A stretch of 64,000 nt of DNA from CAXMQZ01 sp963719055 (GTDB lineage: Bacteria > Acidobacteriota > Thermoanaerobaculia > Multivoradales > JAHEKO01), in assembly GCA_963719055.1 (NCBI GenBank), contig CAVRAU010000020.1, forward strand, positions 1 to 64,000, in the 5' to 3' direction. The notes below the pieces were generated by a model. That model had not been told where the DNA came from and ran no database searches. It saw nothing but the letters and a program-made list of their open reading frames with translations. The translations under genes and the position numbers were made by a program. This document shows, piece after piece, positions 35,285 through 43,886 of the stretch (its first letter is position 1; each line of letters begins with the position of its first letter).

Positions 35285-35395
35285 AATAGAGACGGTAGCC
35301 TCGACAAAGGCAAACCCGGCGAAAGCCGGAGACGCAAAGCTACGGATCCTCGCTTCCTACGTCCAAGGATCCCAAGATCGCCGAGCTACCGAAGG
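35285..35395 (+). ncRNA. Cyclic-di-GMP-I (GEMM-I) riboswitch
   Basis: The element matches the GEMM-I pattern closely. The ACAAAGGCAAACC segment leads into a stem CCGGC-GAAA-GCCGG with a GNRA loop (GAAA at 35321-35324). It is followed by the signature GACGCAAAGC (35331-35340), a short linker hairpin, and a second domain with GATCGCCGAGCTACCGAA (from about 35376). It lies about 110 bases before the 221-aa gene on the same strand. GEMM-I RNAs bind c-di-GMP and switch transcription or translation. Whether binding turns these genes on or off cannot be told; no clear T-run terminator is seen before the AAGGAGG site, so translational control is possible. Confidence 0.88.
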
Positions 35396-35506
35396 GATTC
35401 CGGAGCCCAAGGCACGGACCTTCTGTGGATTCCAGAAAGGAGGTCATTTAGATCGCGGAGGTCGGCTTATTCCCATGGAACGTGATCAACCAAGGAGGAC
35501 TTGAGG

Positions 35507-36172
35507 ATGACTGAAGTGAAGAGAGAACCACTAGACCCTTTCATCAACCCAAATGACATTGAGGACACCATCGAGGCCCTGAAGTCGGTCCGCTCTGCAT
35601 GGTTGAGAGACCCGGCAGTTGTGGCGGTTGATGTGGGTTATCGGCTGATAGACGGGAAGCCGGCAACTGGCAACTGCTACATCTTCTTCGGAGAGAGGGA
35701 GGACCGCAAAGTACGTCTGAGTACCAAAGAGATTGCCGACCTCTGCGAGGTCAGCGAACAGGAAGTACGAGAATCGGTGACCACTCGTCTGAGCGACAAG
35801 CTTGCAGACGCCAATCCGGTCAACTACAAGAAGCCATGGATTCGAGTTCATGTTGACCGACGACTGACGCAATCTCAAGTCGAGAAGCTGGGCAGGAATG
35901 CCTATCATGAAGGGCTGGAGATCGGCGAAAAGCGCTTTGAGGTGGACGTCGTCGATGCAATGTACAAACCATTGGGTGACTCCGATGGCCCCGTCACTCA
36001 TAAGGAGCTGGATGACAGACTGAGTAAGGTCAACCAGCAGTGGGAGGATCTTCAGAAGGCCTGGCTCGTAAGAGAGGAGGCCCTGATAGAGAGACTTAAG
36101 AAGGAGGAAAGGAACCGACGTGGGGCCGATGCCAGAGATCGATCTGAGGCGAGCCAAGAGAGAGACCAATAG
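35507..36172 (+). CDS. Putative pro-domain/partner protein of the downstream trypsin-like protease
   Basis: ATG 35507 follows AAGGAGG by 8 bases. The 221-aa protein carries 'RDPAVVAVDVGYRLIDGKP', which resembles the small N-terminal module (V-x-G-V-G-x-K-x-x-x-G-K-x-T) found ahead of the trypsin domain in NAL1-like bacterial proteases. A helical region and a charged coiled coil (about residues 165-221, QQWEDLQKAWLVREEALIER) follow. Here the module is a separate gene, overlapping the protease gene by 53 bases. A chaperone, inhibitor or targeting partner is inferred. The c-di-GMP riboswitch upstream should control both genes. No signal peptide. Confidence 0.65.
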   Translation: MTEVKREPLDPFINPNDIEDTIEALKSVRSAWLRDPAVVAVDVGYRLIDGKPATGNCYIFFGEREDRKVRLSTKEIADLCEVSEQEVRESVTTRLSDKLADANPVNYKKPWIRVHVDRRLTQSQVEKLGRNAYHEGLEIGEKRFEVDVVDAMYKPLGDSDGPVTHKELDDRLSKVNQQWEDLQKAWLVREEALIERLKKEERNRRGADARDRSEASQERDQ

Positions 36173-37253
36173 AAAGAGGCTCAGAGAGAGAATCAAGAAG
36201 CTCGAGGAAACCCTGAGCGATCGATACGCTCTGGCTCACCTCGACGCTCCCTCAGTGGAACGCCAAGGTCGCGTTCAGCCGCTAACAGGCGGTGTCAGCA
36301 TGGGCACATCGGCGTATTCATGCGGGACACTGAGCACTATCGTTTGGGACAAAAGCGACTGTACCCCGTGCATTCTGGGTAACTGGCACGTTTTAGCTTC
36401 GGGCGGTGCCGACATAGGTACACCGTGCATGCAACCATCGCGGATGGACGGGGGGGTCAGACCGCAGGACATTGTGGGGCACCTCAAGAGGTGGCAGCTA
36501 AACCACAACGTTGATGCCGCTCTAGTCGAGCTAAATGGCGTCCGAGAGTATGCAGGAGGCAGCATTCTCAACGGTCCGGAGGGCAAGGGTGCGGTGACGA
36601 TCCAGGGCATCAGTACAGAATCGTCGAAGGAGCTACTCGGCGCTGCGATATGGAAGTACGGTCGAACCAGTGGGTTTAGCGAGGGGTTCGTGGACGGAGT
36701 GGCCATGTCATTGTGCATCGATTATGGCGATGGCACCTCTCAGATCTTCCACGATCAGCTACATATCATCCCGAACCGTAGTGAGATCGAGGAGGAGCAA
36801 GAAGAAGGCCAGGCTGTGACAAGAGGCGAAGAAATGTCGCAGGCGGGTGATTCAGGGTGTATCTGGCTGAACTACTCCAATGAGGCGGTTGGGCTGCAGT
36901 TTGCCGGCGACACCACAAACTCTCCTCTTGGAGACTTCGCTGTTGCGAATCTCATGAGCTGCGTTGCCAAAGATCTCGGGATATCCGTCACCCCGGTATT
37001 TTTGCATCCAAGGGTCATGGAGGAGCGTGAGCGTGAAGCGGAGCTGATGTCTGCGATTTCGGATCTGCAGCCAACAGGAACTGCGCACGGGCAGGCTCAA
37101 GAACTTGTCGATGTGTTGAGAGAGATTCTTGAGGGCATGATCCAGCGATTTGATGACTCTGACGTCACCCAGGCGATGAGCAGGATCCGGCAGATTCTTG
37201 GACCGATCAACTTGCCAGAGACGAAACCAGGAGGTGGACCGCGCGGCGGCTGA
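36120..37253 (+). CDS. Trypsin-like serine protease (cytosolic, NAL1-like), under riboswitch control
   Basis: GTG 36120 is preferred over ATG 36129 because AAGGAGGA lies 11 bases ahead. After a basic coiled-coil stretch (residues 10-32), the protease domain has His90 in CILGNWHVLA, Asp132 in NHNVDAALVEL, and Ser245 in AGDSGCIWL, a complete chymotrypsin-fold triad. A Glu-rich loop (EIEEEQEEGQ) precedes the Ser motif. There is no signal peptide, so it should act in the cytoplasm, unlike the exported trypsin-like enzyme at 20.5 kb. The C-terminal 100 residues are helical. It forms a two-gene unit with the overlapping upstream gene. Confidence 0.85.
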   Translation: MGPMPEIDLRRAKRETNRKRLRERIKKLEETLSDRYALAHLDAPSVERQGRVQPLTGGVSMGTSAYSCGTLSTIVWDKSDCTPCILGNWHVLASGGADIGTPCMQPSRMDGGVRPQDIVGHLKRWQLNHNVDAALVELNGVREYAGGSILNGPEGKGAVTIQGISTESSKELLGAAIWKYGRTSGFSEGFVDGVAMSLCIDYGDGTSQIFHDQLHIIPNRSEIEEEQEEGQAVTRGEEMSQAGDSGCIWLNYSNEAVGLQFAGDTTNSPLGDFAVANLMSCVAKDLGISVTPVFLHPRVMEEREREAELMSAISDLQPTGTAHGQAQELVDVLREILEGMIQRFDDSDVTQAMSRIRQILGPINLPETKPGGGPRGG

Positions 37254-37284
37254 GTGCCAGGCCTGATTGAGGCTATTTGTGCGT

Positions 37285-39452
37285 CTACCGCGCTGTAACC
37301 GTGTGCTCCAAAAGCTCCTCGAAGGCAGGGTCGCCCTGGTAGGCCGCGAAGGCAGGTTCGGCGCGAAACCAGTCTCGGGAGTGGCCTGCGGCTAGCGAGC
37401 GTCGAGTGAAGTTGTAGGTCCTTTCGTCGTCGCCGGCCAGAGCATAGACCTGCGCGGCGTAGAAGAGGGCGCTTGTCGGGGATCCGGAAAGACCGATCGC
37501 AGCTTCGATCGCAGGGATGGCCTGGTCGAAGTTACCGAGCTTTGCCATGCAAACCGCTTGCGGAGCCAAGAGACGAGCCTGCGAGCCGCCTGCCTCGATC
37601 GCTTGGTCGTAGGCGGTTACGGCCTGCTCGAACCAAGAGTGGGCAGTGGCTTGATCCCCGAGTTTCTCGTAGCAGTCGGCGAGGCTCATAAGGTGTTGGG
37701 GTTTATTGGGGGCCAATTCGTGGGCCCGCTCAAAGGCCGCGATGGCTTCATCCATGCGGTTGAGATTCATGTACGCGAGACCCAGATTGCCGGTAGCGAT
37801 GTCGTCTTCCGGCTGCGCATCGAGCAGTTGGTTCAGCAGCGGAACAGCATCCGAGTCGCGACCCTGATACTGGTAGATCGCCGGCAAGATTGTTGAGTGC
37901 GGTTGGTGAGTAGGGGTCGTATTCGAGTACCTTCTCGTACTGGCCGGCAGCTTCGTACATAACGGCCGAGATTCATGAGGCTGTAGCCGAGAGATTCTCG
38001 CGCCCAGAGGAATCCTTGGCCCACTTCCACTGCGATGCGTTGCTGCTCCAGACCCTCATCGATCCGACCCTGCGCAATAAGCGCCTCCCCCAAGAGCACG
38101 TAACCCTGATAGTCGTCCGGGTCGACAGCTACGGCCCGACGTGCAGCTGCCTCTGCTGCCTCGGGTTTGCCGGCGATGAGCTCCAGCGTGCCACGAGCCC
38201 CCAACGATGCTGCCAGATTCTGATTCTGCGTCAGAGACTCTTCCACTAGCGCTTCGATCTCGTCCGCTCGCCCCGGTGCGGGATAGCGGAGCTGGACCTT
38301 GGCCAGAAGCGCCGCTAGGTTCGCTTGGATTAGGGCGTTCCCGGGCTCGACGTCCAGCGCTTTGCGATAGAGATTCTCGGCGGTCTCCATCTTGGCCGGT
38401 GTAAAGCCCTGCCGCTCGTAGTTGCGGGCCTGGTCGAAGAGATTCTGAGCCTCCTGGTCACGAATCGGTGGGTCTGGGCCGGACCACTGTGTCAGCGTAA
38501 GCCAGCCAGCGACGCCGAGAGCCAGAGCCAGCACCGCGACCATAGCCCAGCGCCTCCACGAGCGGATCGGCCGGGGCGTCGGTTCCGGCTCCGGCCGCCA
38601 CGTCTCGGTCCTGACTGTCGAGGTGGTGGCGAATCCCAGCTCCTCCCGCATCTTGCGCAGTGCCAACGCCATCTCTTCCGCGTCCTGGTATCGCTCGTCC
38701 GGATCCCTGGCCAGAGCCGTTGCGAGGATGCGATGGAGCGGATCGGGAACGTTGTCCACGTGGTCGGAGATGGATTCAGGATCGGTGTTGAGGATGGAGT
38801 AGACGGCCGCCTGATCGTAGTCGGTGGTGAAGGGGAGCTCCCCGCTGAGCATCTGGAAGAGCACCACCCCCAGCGACCAGACGTCCGAGCGGCGGTCGAC
38901 CTCGTCACCCCGCAACTGCTCGGGTGACATGTAGATCGGGGTTCCCAGCACGGCGTTCGTGCGTGTGATCTTTGTCTGGCCTTCCCGCTTGGCGAGCCCG
39001 AAGTCGACGATCTTGACCGTGCCGTCGTCGGTGATCATCAGGTTGGCTGGTTTGATGTCACGGTGGATGATGCCCAGGTGGTGCGCTGCAGCCAGACCTT
39101 CGGCCGCCTGGAGAGCGATGCGCGTCGACTCGTCCATCGAGAGGGTGTCGGCTTCGATCTTCTTCTTGAGGGTTTCCCCCTCGTAGAAGGCCATGGCGAT
39201 GAAGAGCTGACCGTCCTCGGTCTCGTCGATCTCGTGAATGGTGCAGATGTTGGGATGGTCGAGGGCCGAGGCAGCGCTGGCCTCGCGCTCGAGACGCACA
39301 CGGTCCTCCTCGCTGTCGGCGAGATACGGCGGCAGGAACTTCAGAGCCACCTCGCGTGGCAACCGCTCGTCCTGGGCCTTGTACACGACCCCCATGCCCC
39401 CGCCACCGAGTTTCTCGACGACGCGAAAGTGGGAGATCTTGCGGCCGATCAT
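37285..39452 (-). CDS. Pkn-type Ser/Thr kinase with transmembrane segment and TPR sensor, two frameshifts
   Basis: ATG 39452 overlaps the phosphatase stop (ATGA). The kinase domain (residues 9-270) is complete: Gly loop LGGGGMGVVY, Lys38, catalytic HRDIKPANL with Asp132, DFG at 150-152 and GTPIYMSPEQL. One membrane helix (about 300-320, WAMVAVLALALGVAGWLTL) leads to a long series of TPRs outside the cytoplasm. Two one-base shifts near 37955 and 37890 break the TPR part; reading through gives 721 aa. The arrangement is common in Acidobacteriota. The partner phosphatase is encoded just upstream in the same operon. Confidence 0.88.
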
Positions 39453-40792
39453 TCGGCGCCGGTCCCGGTCCGCTTGAGGATCATCAGCGTGATGTCGTCG
39501 CTCTGCTCCTGCTCGCCGGCGTGTCCGCGGACGACGTCGAGCACCCGCTGCAACAACTCTGTGGCCGGCGCATGTCGATGGCTCTGGAGCACTTCGATGA
39601 GGCGTGACTCCCCGAATTCCTCATCTTGGGTGTTGGTAGCCTCGGTCACACCGTCGGAGTAGATGGCCAGTAGGTCCCCCTGCTGCAACGGTACGGTCTT
39701 CTCCGACAAACGGACGATCGTCGAACAGGCCCAAGACACGGTTGCCCGACTCGAGACGCCGGGGCTCGCCGTCACCGCTGAAGAGCAGAGGTGGGTTGTG
39801 GCCCGCGTTGCAGAAACGGAGCTCGTGCTGGGAGGCATCGAGGCGTCCGTAGAACAAGGTGGCGAACTTGTTCAGAGCGGTGCTCTGAAACATGAATTGG
39901 TTCGAGCGCTCGATGCACCCGGCACAAGACTCCTGCAGGCACGTCTGCCCTCGGATCGTGGCCTGGAGGTTGGCCATCAAGAGGGCGGCAGGAATCCCCT
40001 TTCCCGAGACGTCACCTACGCACAGGCAGAGCCGATCGGGCGCGGGGGAAAGCACATCGTAGTAGTCACCGCCCACCGCCTCAGCAGGATGCATGGTGGC
40101 GGCGATCTCGTATCCCGCCAGCTTCGGTAGCTCCACAGGCAACAGTCGCGCCTGGATCGTGGCTGCGAGCTCGAGCTCCTCACGGAGTTTCAGCAGCTGC
40201 ATCTCCTGCTCGCGCAGCCTGGCGCTCTCGAAGACCTGCGTGGACTGGGTCGCGAGAATGGCCAGCAGCCGCATGTCGACCGGGGTGAACCCCTCTTCGT
40301 CGATCTTGTTGTACAGGGTCAACGTAGACCTGAGTTGGGAGCGGACCATCATCGGAACGGAGGCGAGCGAACGGATCGAAGGCTCCCACCGGACACCTTG
40401 AAACCGATCGTCGCTCCCCGGTTGATTGACGCAAAGAGGCTGCTGATGGATCTGCATCCAGCCCAGCAGGCTCTCGCTGAAGTGATACGGGGGGTGCTCA
40501 GCCGAAGCGCCCCCGGCTCTCATGAGGGTATGGAGCGTGTCGTCGGAGCCATGATCGATCAGGGTGATGACACCCTGCTCGGCCCCGATCGCCTCGAGGG
40601 CTTTGCGTCAGGATCGCTTCGACAATCTGTTTGGAGTCCTTCGAGCCACCGATCTCGACGACCAGCTCGTTGAGCACCGACAGCTCGTCGACAGCCCTCC
40701 GCAGGCGAGTCACCTCGTCCTGAAGCGATTCGACGCTGGGCGTTTCGGACACCAAGTTGGCCCCCCCCAATCCAGAATGCGCGAGTCTCCAC
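39449..40792 (-). CDS. GAF-domain SpoIIE/PP2C-type phosphatase (RsbU-like), three frameshifts
   Basis: The likely start is GTG 40792. One break is at a run of eight C on the plus strand (40761-40768), and the others lie near 40615 and 39717; all fit one extra base. The rebuilt 446-aa chain has a short coiled coil (LQDEVTRLRRAVDELSVLNELV), a GAF domain, a linker helix (REELELAATIQARLLP) and a SpoIIE domain with AVGGDYYDVL, GDVSGKGIPAALLMA, CNAGHNPPLL, YSDGVTEA and QSDDITLMIL. These hold the metal-binding Asp residues. The enzyme should remove phosphate from Ser/Thr on a regulator or anti-sigma antagonist. It overlaps the kinase gene, suggesting a kinase/phosphatase pair. Confidence 0.85.
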
Positions 40793-40885
40793 TTGAGGAT
40801 ACCCTCATGGCGGTGAGTTTTCTAGGGAGCGATCGAGCTCAAGAGCGCAACCGACGAATCGAGATCGTCAAACGCTTCTAGGACC

Positions 40886-42561
40886 TCAGACCGGCATCGA
40901 CACCCGTCCGGCCTCGAGCAGAGCTCGGGTCTCAGCCGCGGAGACCGGTCGTCCCAGCAGGTACCCTTGCGCCAGCTCACAGTCCGCGGCGCGCAGAAAC
41001 TGCAGCTGTTCCACGGTCTCGAGGCCTTCGGCGATGACCCTCGAGCCCCAAGCTTCTGGCCAGAGCCAGCGTGGCCTTGACGATGGCCACGGAGTGTGGG
41101 TTCTCCGGCACGCCGGAGATAAAGGAGCGGTCGATCTTGAGCACATCGACGGGGAACTGCAGGAGGTAGCTGAGCGACGAGTAGCCGGTGCCGAAATCGT
41201 CCAGATGGATCTTCACTCCGAGCTTCCTGCAGCGCTCCAGGTGGTCGATCATCTGGCCGATGTCGTGCATGGCGATGGTCTCGGTGATCTCCAGATGCAG
41301 GAAGTCAGGCGACAGACCGCTCTTGGCCAAGGCTTCGGCGGCCACCTCGGCAACGTCGCCGGCCTGGAACTGGCGCACCGACACGTTGACCGATATGGGA
41401 ATGCGTGGCAGTCCCATCTCGTGCCAGCTGGCTGCCTGCCGGCAGATCTCTCCCCATAGCCAGGACCCCAGATCCGGCATCAGACCGGCCTGTTCGAGGG
41501 TCGGAATGAACCTACCCGCGGTCATCAAGCCGGATTCGGGATGGTCCCAGCGCACCAGGGCCTCGAAGCCCTCGATGGTGCCGTCGTCGACCCTGCAGAT
41601 GGGCTGGTAGTAGACGAGCAGCTCCTTGCCGCGGTCGGCTCGATGAAAGTCTTGCTCGAGCTTCAACCGGGCTCGGGCCTGGCGATCCATGGAGGGCTCG
41701 AAGATCTCCCAGCGCTTGCCGCCCCGCCCCTTGACCCACTGCAGGGCCGACTCGGCCCGGCCCACCAGTTGCTCGGGGGTGTCCCCATGATCCGGAAACA
41801 CTCCGATCCCGGCGCTCGCCGAGATGCGCATATCAGGGTCACCGACCTCGAAGGGTTGCTCGAACACCTGCCAGATGCGGTTCATGGCGTCGGTGATGCC
41901 GGGTAGATCGTCGATACTCGCCACCAGAAGCGCAAACTCGTCGCCGCCGTGTCGAGCCAGGGTGTCGGCTTCGCGGGTCGTGGTCTGGAGTCGCTCGGCG
42001 AGCTCATGGAGAATCTGGTCGCCCGATATCGTGCCCCAGACCGTCGTTGATGTCCTTGAAGCCATCCAGATCGATCAGAATGACACCCAGCCTTCTGCTT
42101 GTCGCGTCGGGCGTGGGCCATCTCCTTGAGCAAGAGCTCTCGAAACAGGCTTCGGTTGGGCAAGACCGGTCTGCAGATCGTGTGTGGAGAGTCGCTGAAC
42201 TTCCTGTGTACGTTCCTGGAGGTCGCCGATGACCGCCTCGGTGCGCTGGGCCATCTCATTGATCGCTCCGGAGAGCTGGGCGATGGAGTCGCTGCCCACG
42301 ACCTCGGACCGGGCAGAGTAGTCGCCCTGCTCGATCGCCTCTGGCCACCTGACCGAGTCGGACGAGGCGGCGATTGGTTTGGCGAACCGCCCACATTCCC
42401 AGCAGCAACACGGCGCCTGAGAATCCGATGATCAGGACCCGCAGCTGACCCGGATTGAGATGGGAGATCTGCGGCAGGAACGCCAGGATCGACACCACCA
42501 GAAAAACCAGCAGCAGCGCCAGGGTCAGAGCCCGCAGATTATCTGAAGCGATGTCACGCAT
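40886..42561 (-). CDS. Membrane GGDEF-EAL protein (c-di-GMP cyclase and/or phosphodiesterase), five frameshifts
   Basis: From ATG 42561 two membrane spans and a short HAMP-like linker lead to a GGDEF domain and then an EAL domain. The cyclase motif is intact (RHGGDEF) and an RxxD inhibitory site (READ) lies five residues before it. The EAL domain keeps the EALVRW, EITET, DDFGTGYSSLSYL, KIDRSFI and AEGLETVEQL blocks, so both activities are possible. The chain is rebuilt across five one-base shifts (between about 42390 and 42010, and near 41050), giving 556 aa with exact frame closure. It heads the phosphatase-kinase operon and lies about 5 kb from a c-di-GMP riboswitch. Confidence 0.87.
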
Positions 42562-42646
42562 TCCAGCCCCTCTGGAATGTTGTCGCAAGGCGAGTTGCGG
42601 CAGCAATGACATACCTCACCGGGAGTCGGACTGATATGTTCCGCCG

Positions 42647-43882
42647 ATGGCCCCTCGCAAGCCCGGCAAGCGTGCCCTTGTTTTTGTTCTGGTCACCGTG
42701 CTGCTGGACACCATGGGCTTCGGCGTCATCATCCCGGTGACACCCGAGCTGATCATGGAGCTCACCGGCGAGGGCTTGAGTCGGGCGGCGGTCTACGGCG
42801 GCTGGCTCGGCTTCGTCTACGCGGCCCTGCAGTTCCTGTGCGCTCCGATCCTCGGCAACCTGAGTGATCGGTTCGGTCGTCGTCCGGTGCTGCTGTATGC
42901 GGTGGCCTCGCTGGGCCTCGACTATGTGCTGATGGGGTTGGCACCGACGATCAGCTGGCTCTTCATCGGCCGCGCCATCTCCGGCATCGCCGGGGCCTCG
43001 TTCACACCCGCCCACGCGTACATCGCCGACGTCACCACCCCGGAGAAGCGAGCCCAGAGTTTCGGCTTGATGGGAGCCGCCTTCGGTGCCGGCTTTATCT
43101 TGGGGCCGGCTCTGGGTGGACTGCTCGGCGAGCTCGGCCCGCGAGCACCGTTCTTTGCGGCGGCGGGCTTGAGCCTGCTCAATGTCACATACGGCTACTT
43201 CGTGCTGCCCGAGACGCTCGACCCATCGAAGCGCCGCTCGTTCGACTGGCGTCGTGCCAACCCCGTCGGCACCCTGCTGCAGATCCGCAAGCATCCGCTG
43301 GTCTTGGGGCTGCTGGCGGCGCTCTTCCTCTGGCAGGTGGCGCACCAGGTGATGCCGAGCATGTGGTCGTTCTACACCATGTACAAGTTCGGCTGGACGG
43401 AGGCCTTGGTGGGGGGCTCACTCGCGTTCGTGGGTGTGATCATGGTCGTCGGCCAGAGCACCCTGCCGAGGGTCGTGATTCCGCGCCTGGGGGAGAAGCG
43501 CACTGCCCTGATGGGCTTGGCAGTGGGAGCCACGGGGTATGCGGGATACGCCTTCGCCTCTCAAGGGTGGATGATGTTCGCGTGGCTTTCTACCTGGCTG
43601 CTGGGCGCCCTCGTGATGCCTTCGACCCAGGCGCTCATGTCCTATCGGGTTGCCGCCGACTCGCAGGGTGAGCTGCAGGGTGCCGTTGCCGGGCTCCACA
43701 GTCTCAGCTCCATCGTTGCGCCGCCACTGATGGCGCAGTTGTTTCGACGATTCACGGCCACCGATGCGACGGTCCACTTTCCCGGCGCCCCCTTCTTGCT
43801 GGCCTCGGGGTTGGCGCTGGGCGCCATGGCGTTGTTCTGGAAAGCGACCCGGTCGGAGGCCCGAGAAGAGGGAGTTCTCTAG
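42647..43882 (+). CDS. MFS transporter, TetA/DHA1-like drug exporter family
   Basis: The 411-aa protein has 12 hydrophobic spans. The first helix, 'LLDTMGFGVIIPVTPELIMEL', and the loop 2-3 motif LSDRFGRRPVLL (motif A) place it in the DHA1 family with TetA-like exporters. Motif C-like 'GAGFILGPALGGLLG' in helix 5 indicates a proton-driven antiporter. It should pump a small lipophilic compound out across the inner membrane; substrate unknown. It is divergent from the GGDEF-EAL gene, 85 bases apart, and convergent with the VWA gene. Confidence 0.88.
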   Translation: MAPRKPGKRALVFVLVTVLLDTMGFGVIIPVTPELIMELTGEGLSRAAVYGGWLGFVYAALQFLCAPILGNLSDRFGRRPVLLYAVASLGLDYVLMGLAPTISWLFIGRAISGIAGASFTPAHAYIADVTTPEKRAQSFGLMGAAFGAGFILGPALGGLLGELGPRAPFFAAAGLSLLNVTYGYFVLPETLDPSKRRSFDWRRANPVGTLLQIRKHPLVLGLLAALFLWQVAHQVMPSMWSFYTMYKFGWTEALVGGSLAFVGVIMVVGQSTLPRVVIPRLGEKRTALMGLAVGATGYAGYAFASQGWMMFAWLSTWLLGALVMPSTQALMSYRVAADSQGELQGAVAGLHSLSSIVAPPLMAQLFRRFTATDATVHFPGAPFLLASGLALGAMALFWKATRSEAREEGVL

Positions 43883-43886
43883 CCCC

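Noticed and set aside
20524..37253. Known CBASS, Thoeris, Lamassu or gasdermin system
   Set aside because: No cyclase, TIR, SMC-like, STAND NTPase or gasdermin gene was visible; only single shared families (patatin, trypsin, MBL) overlap with such systems.
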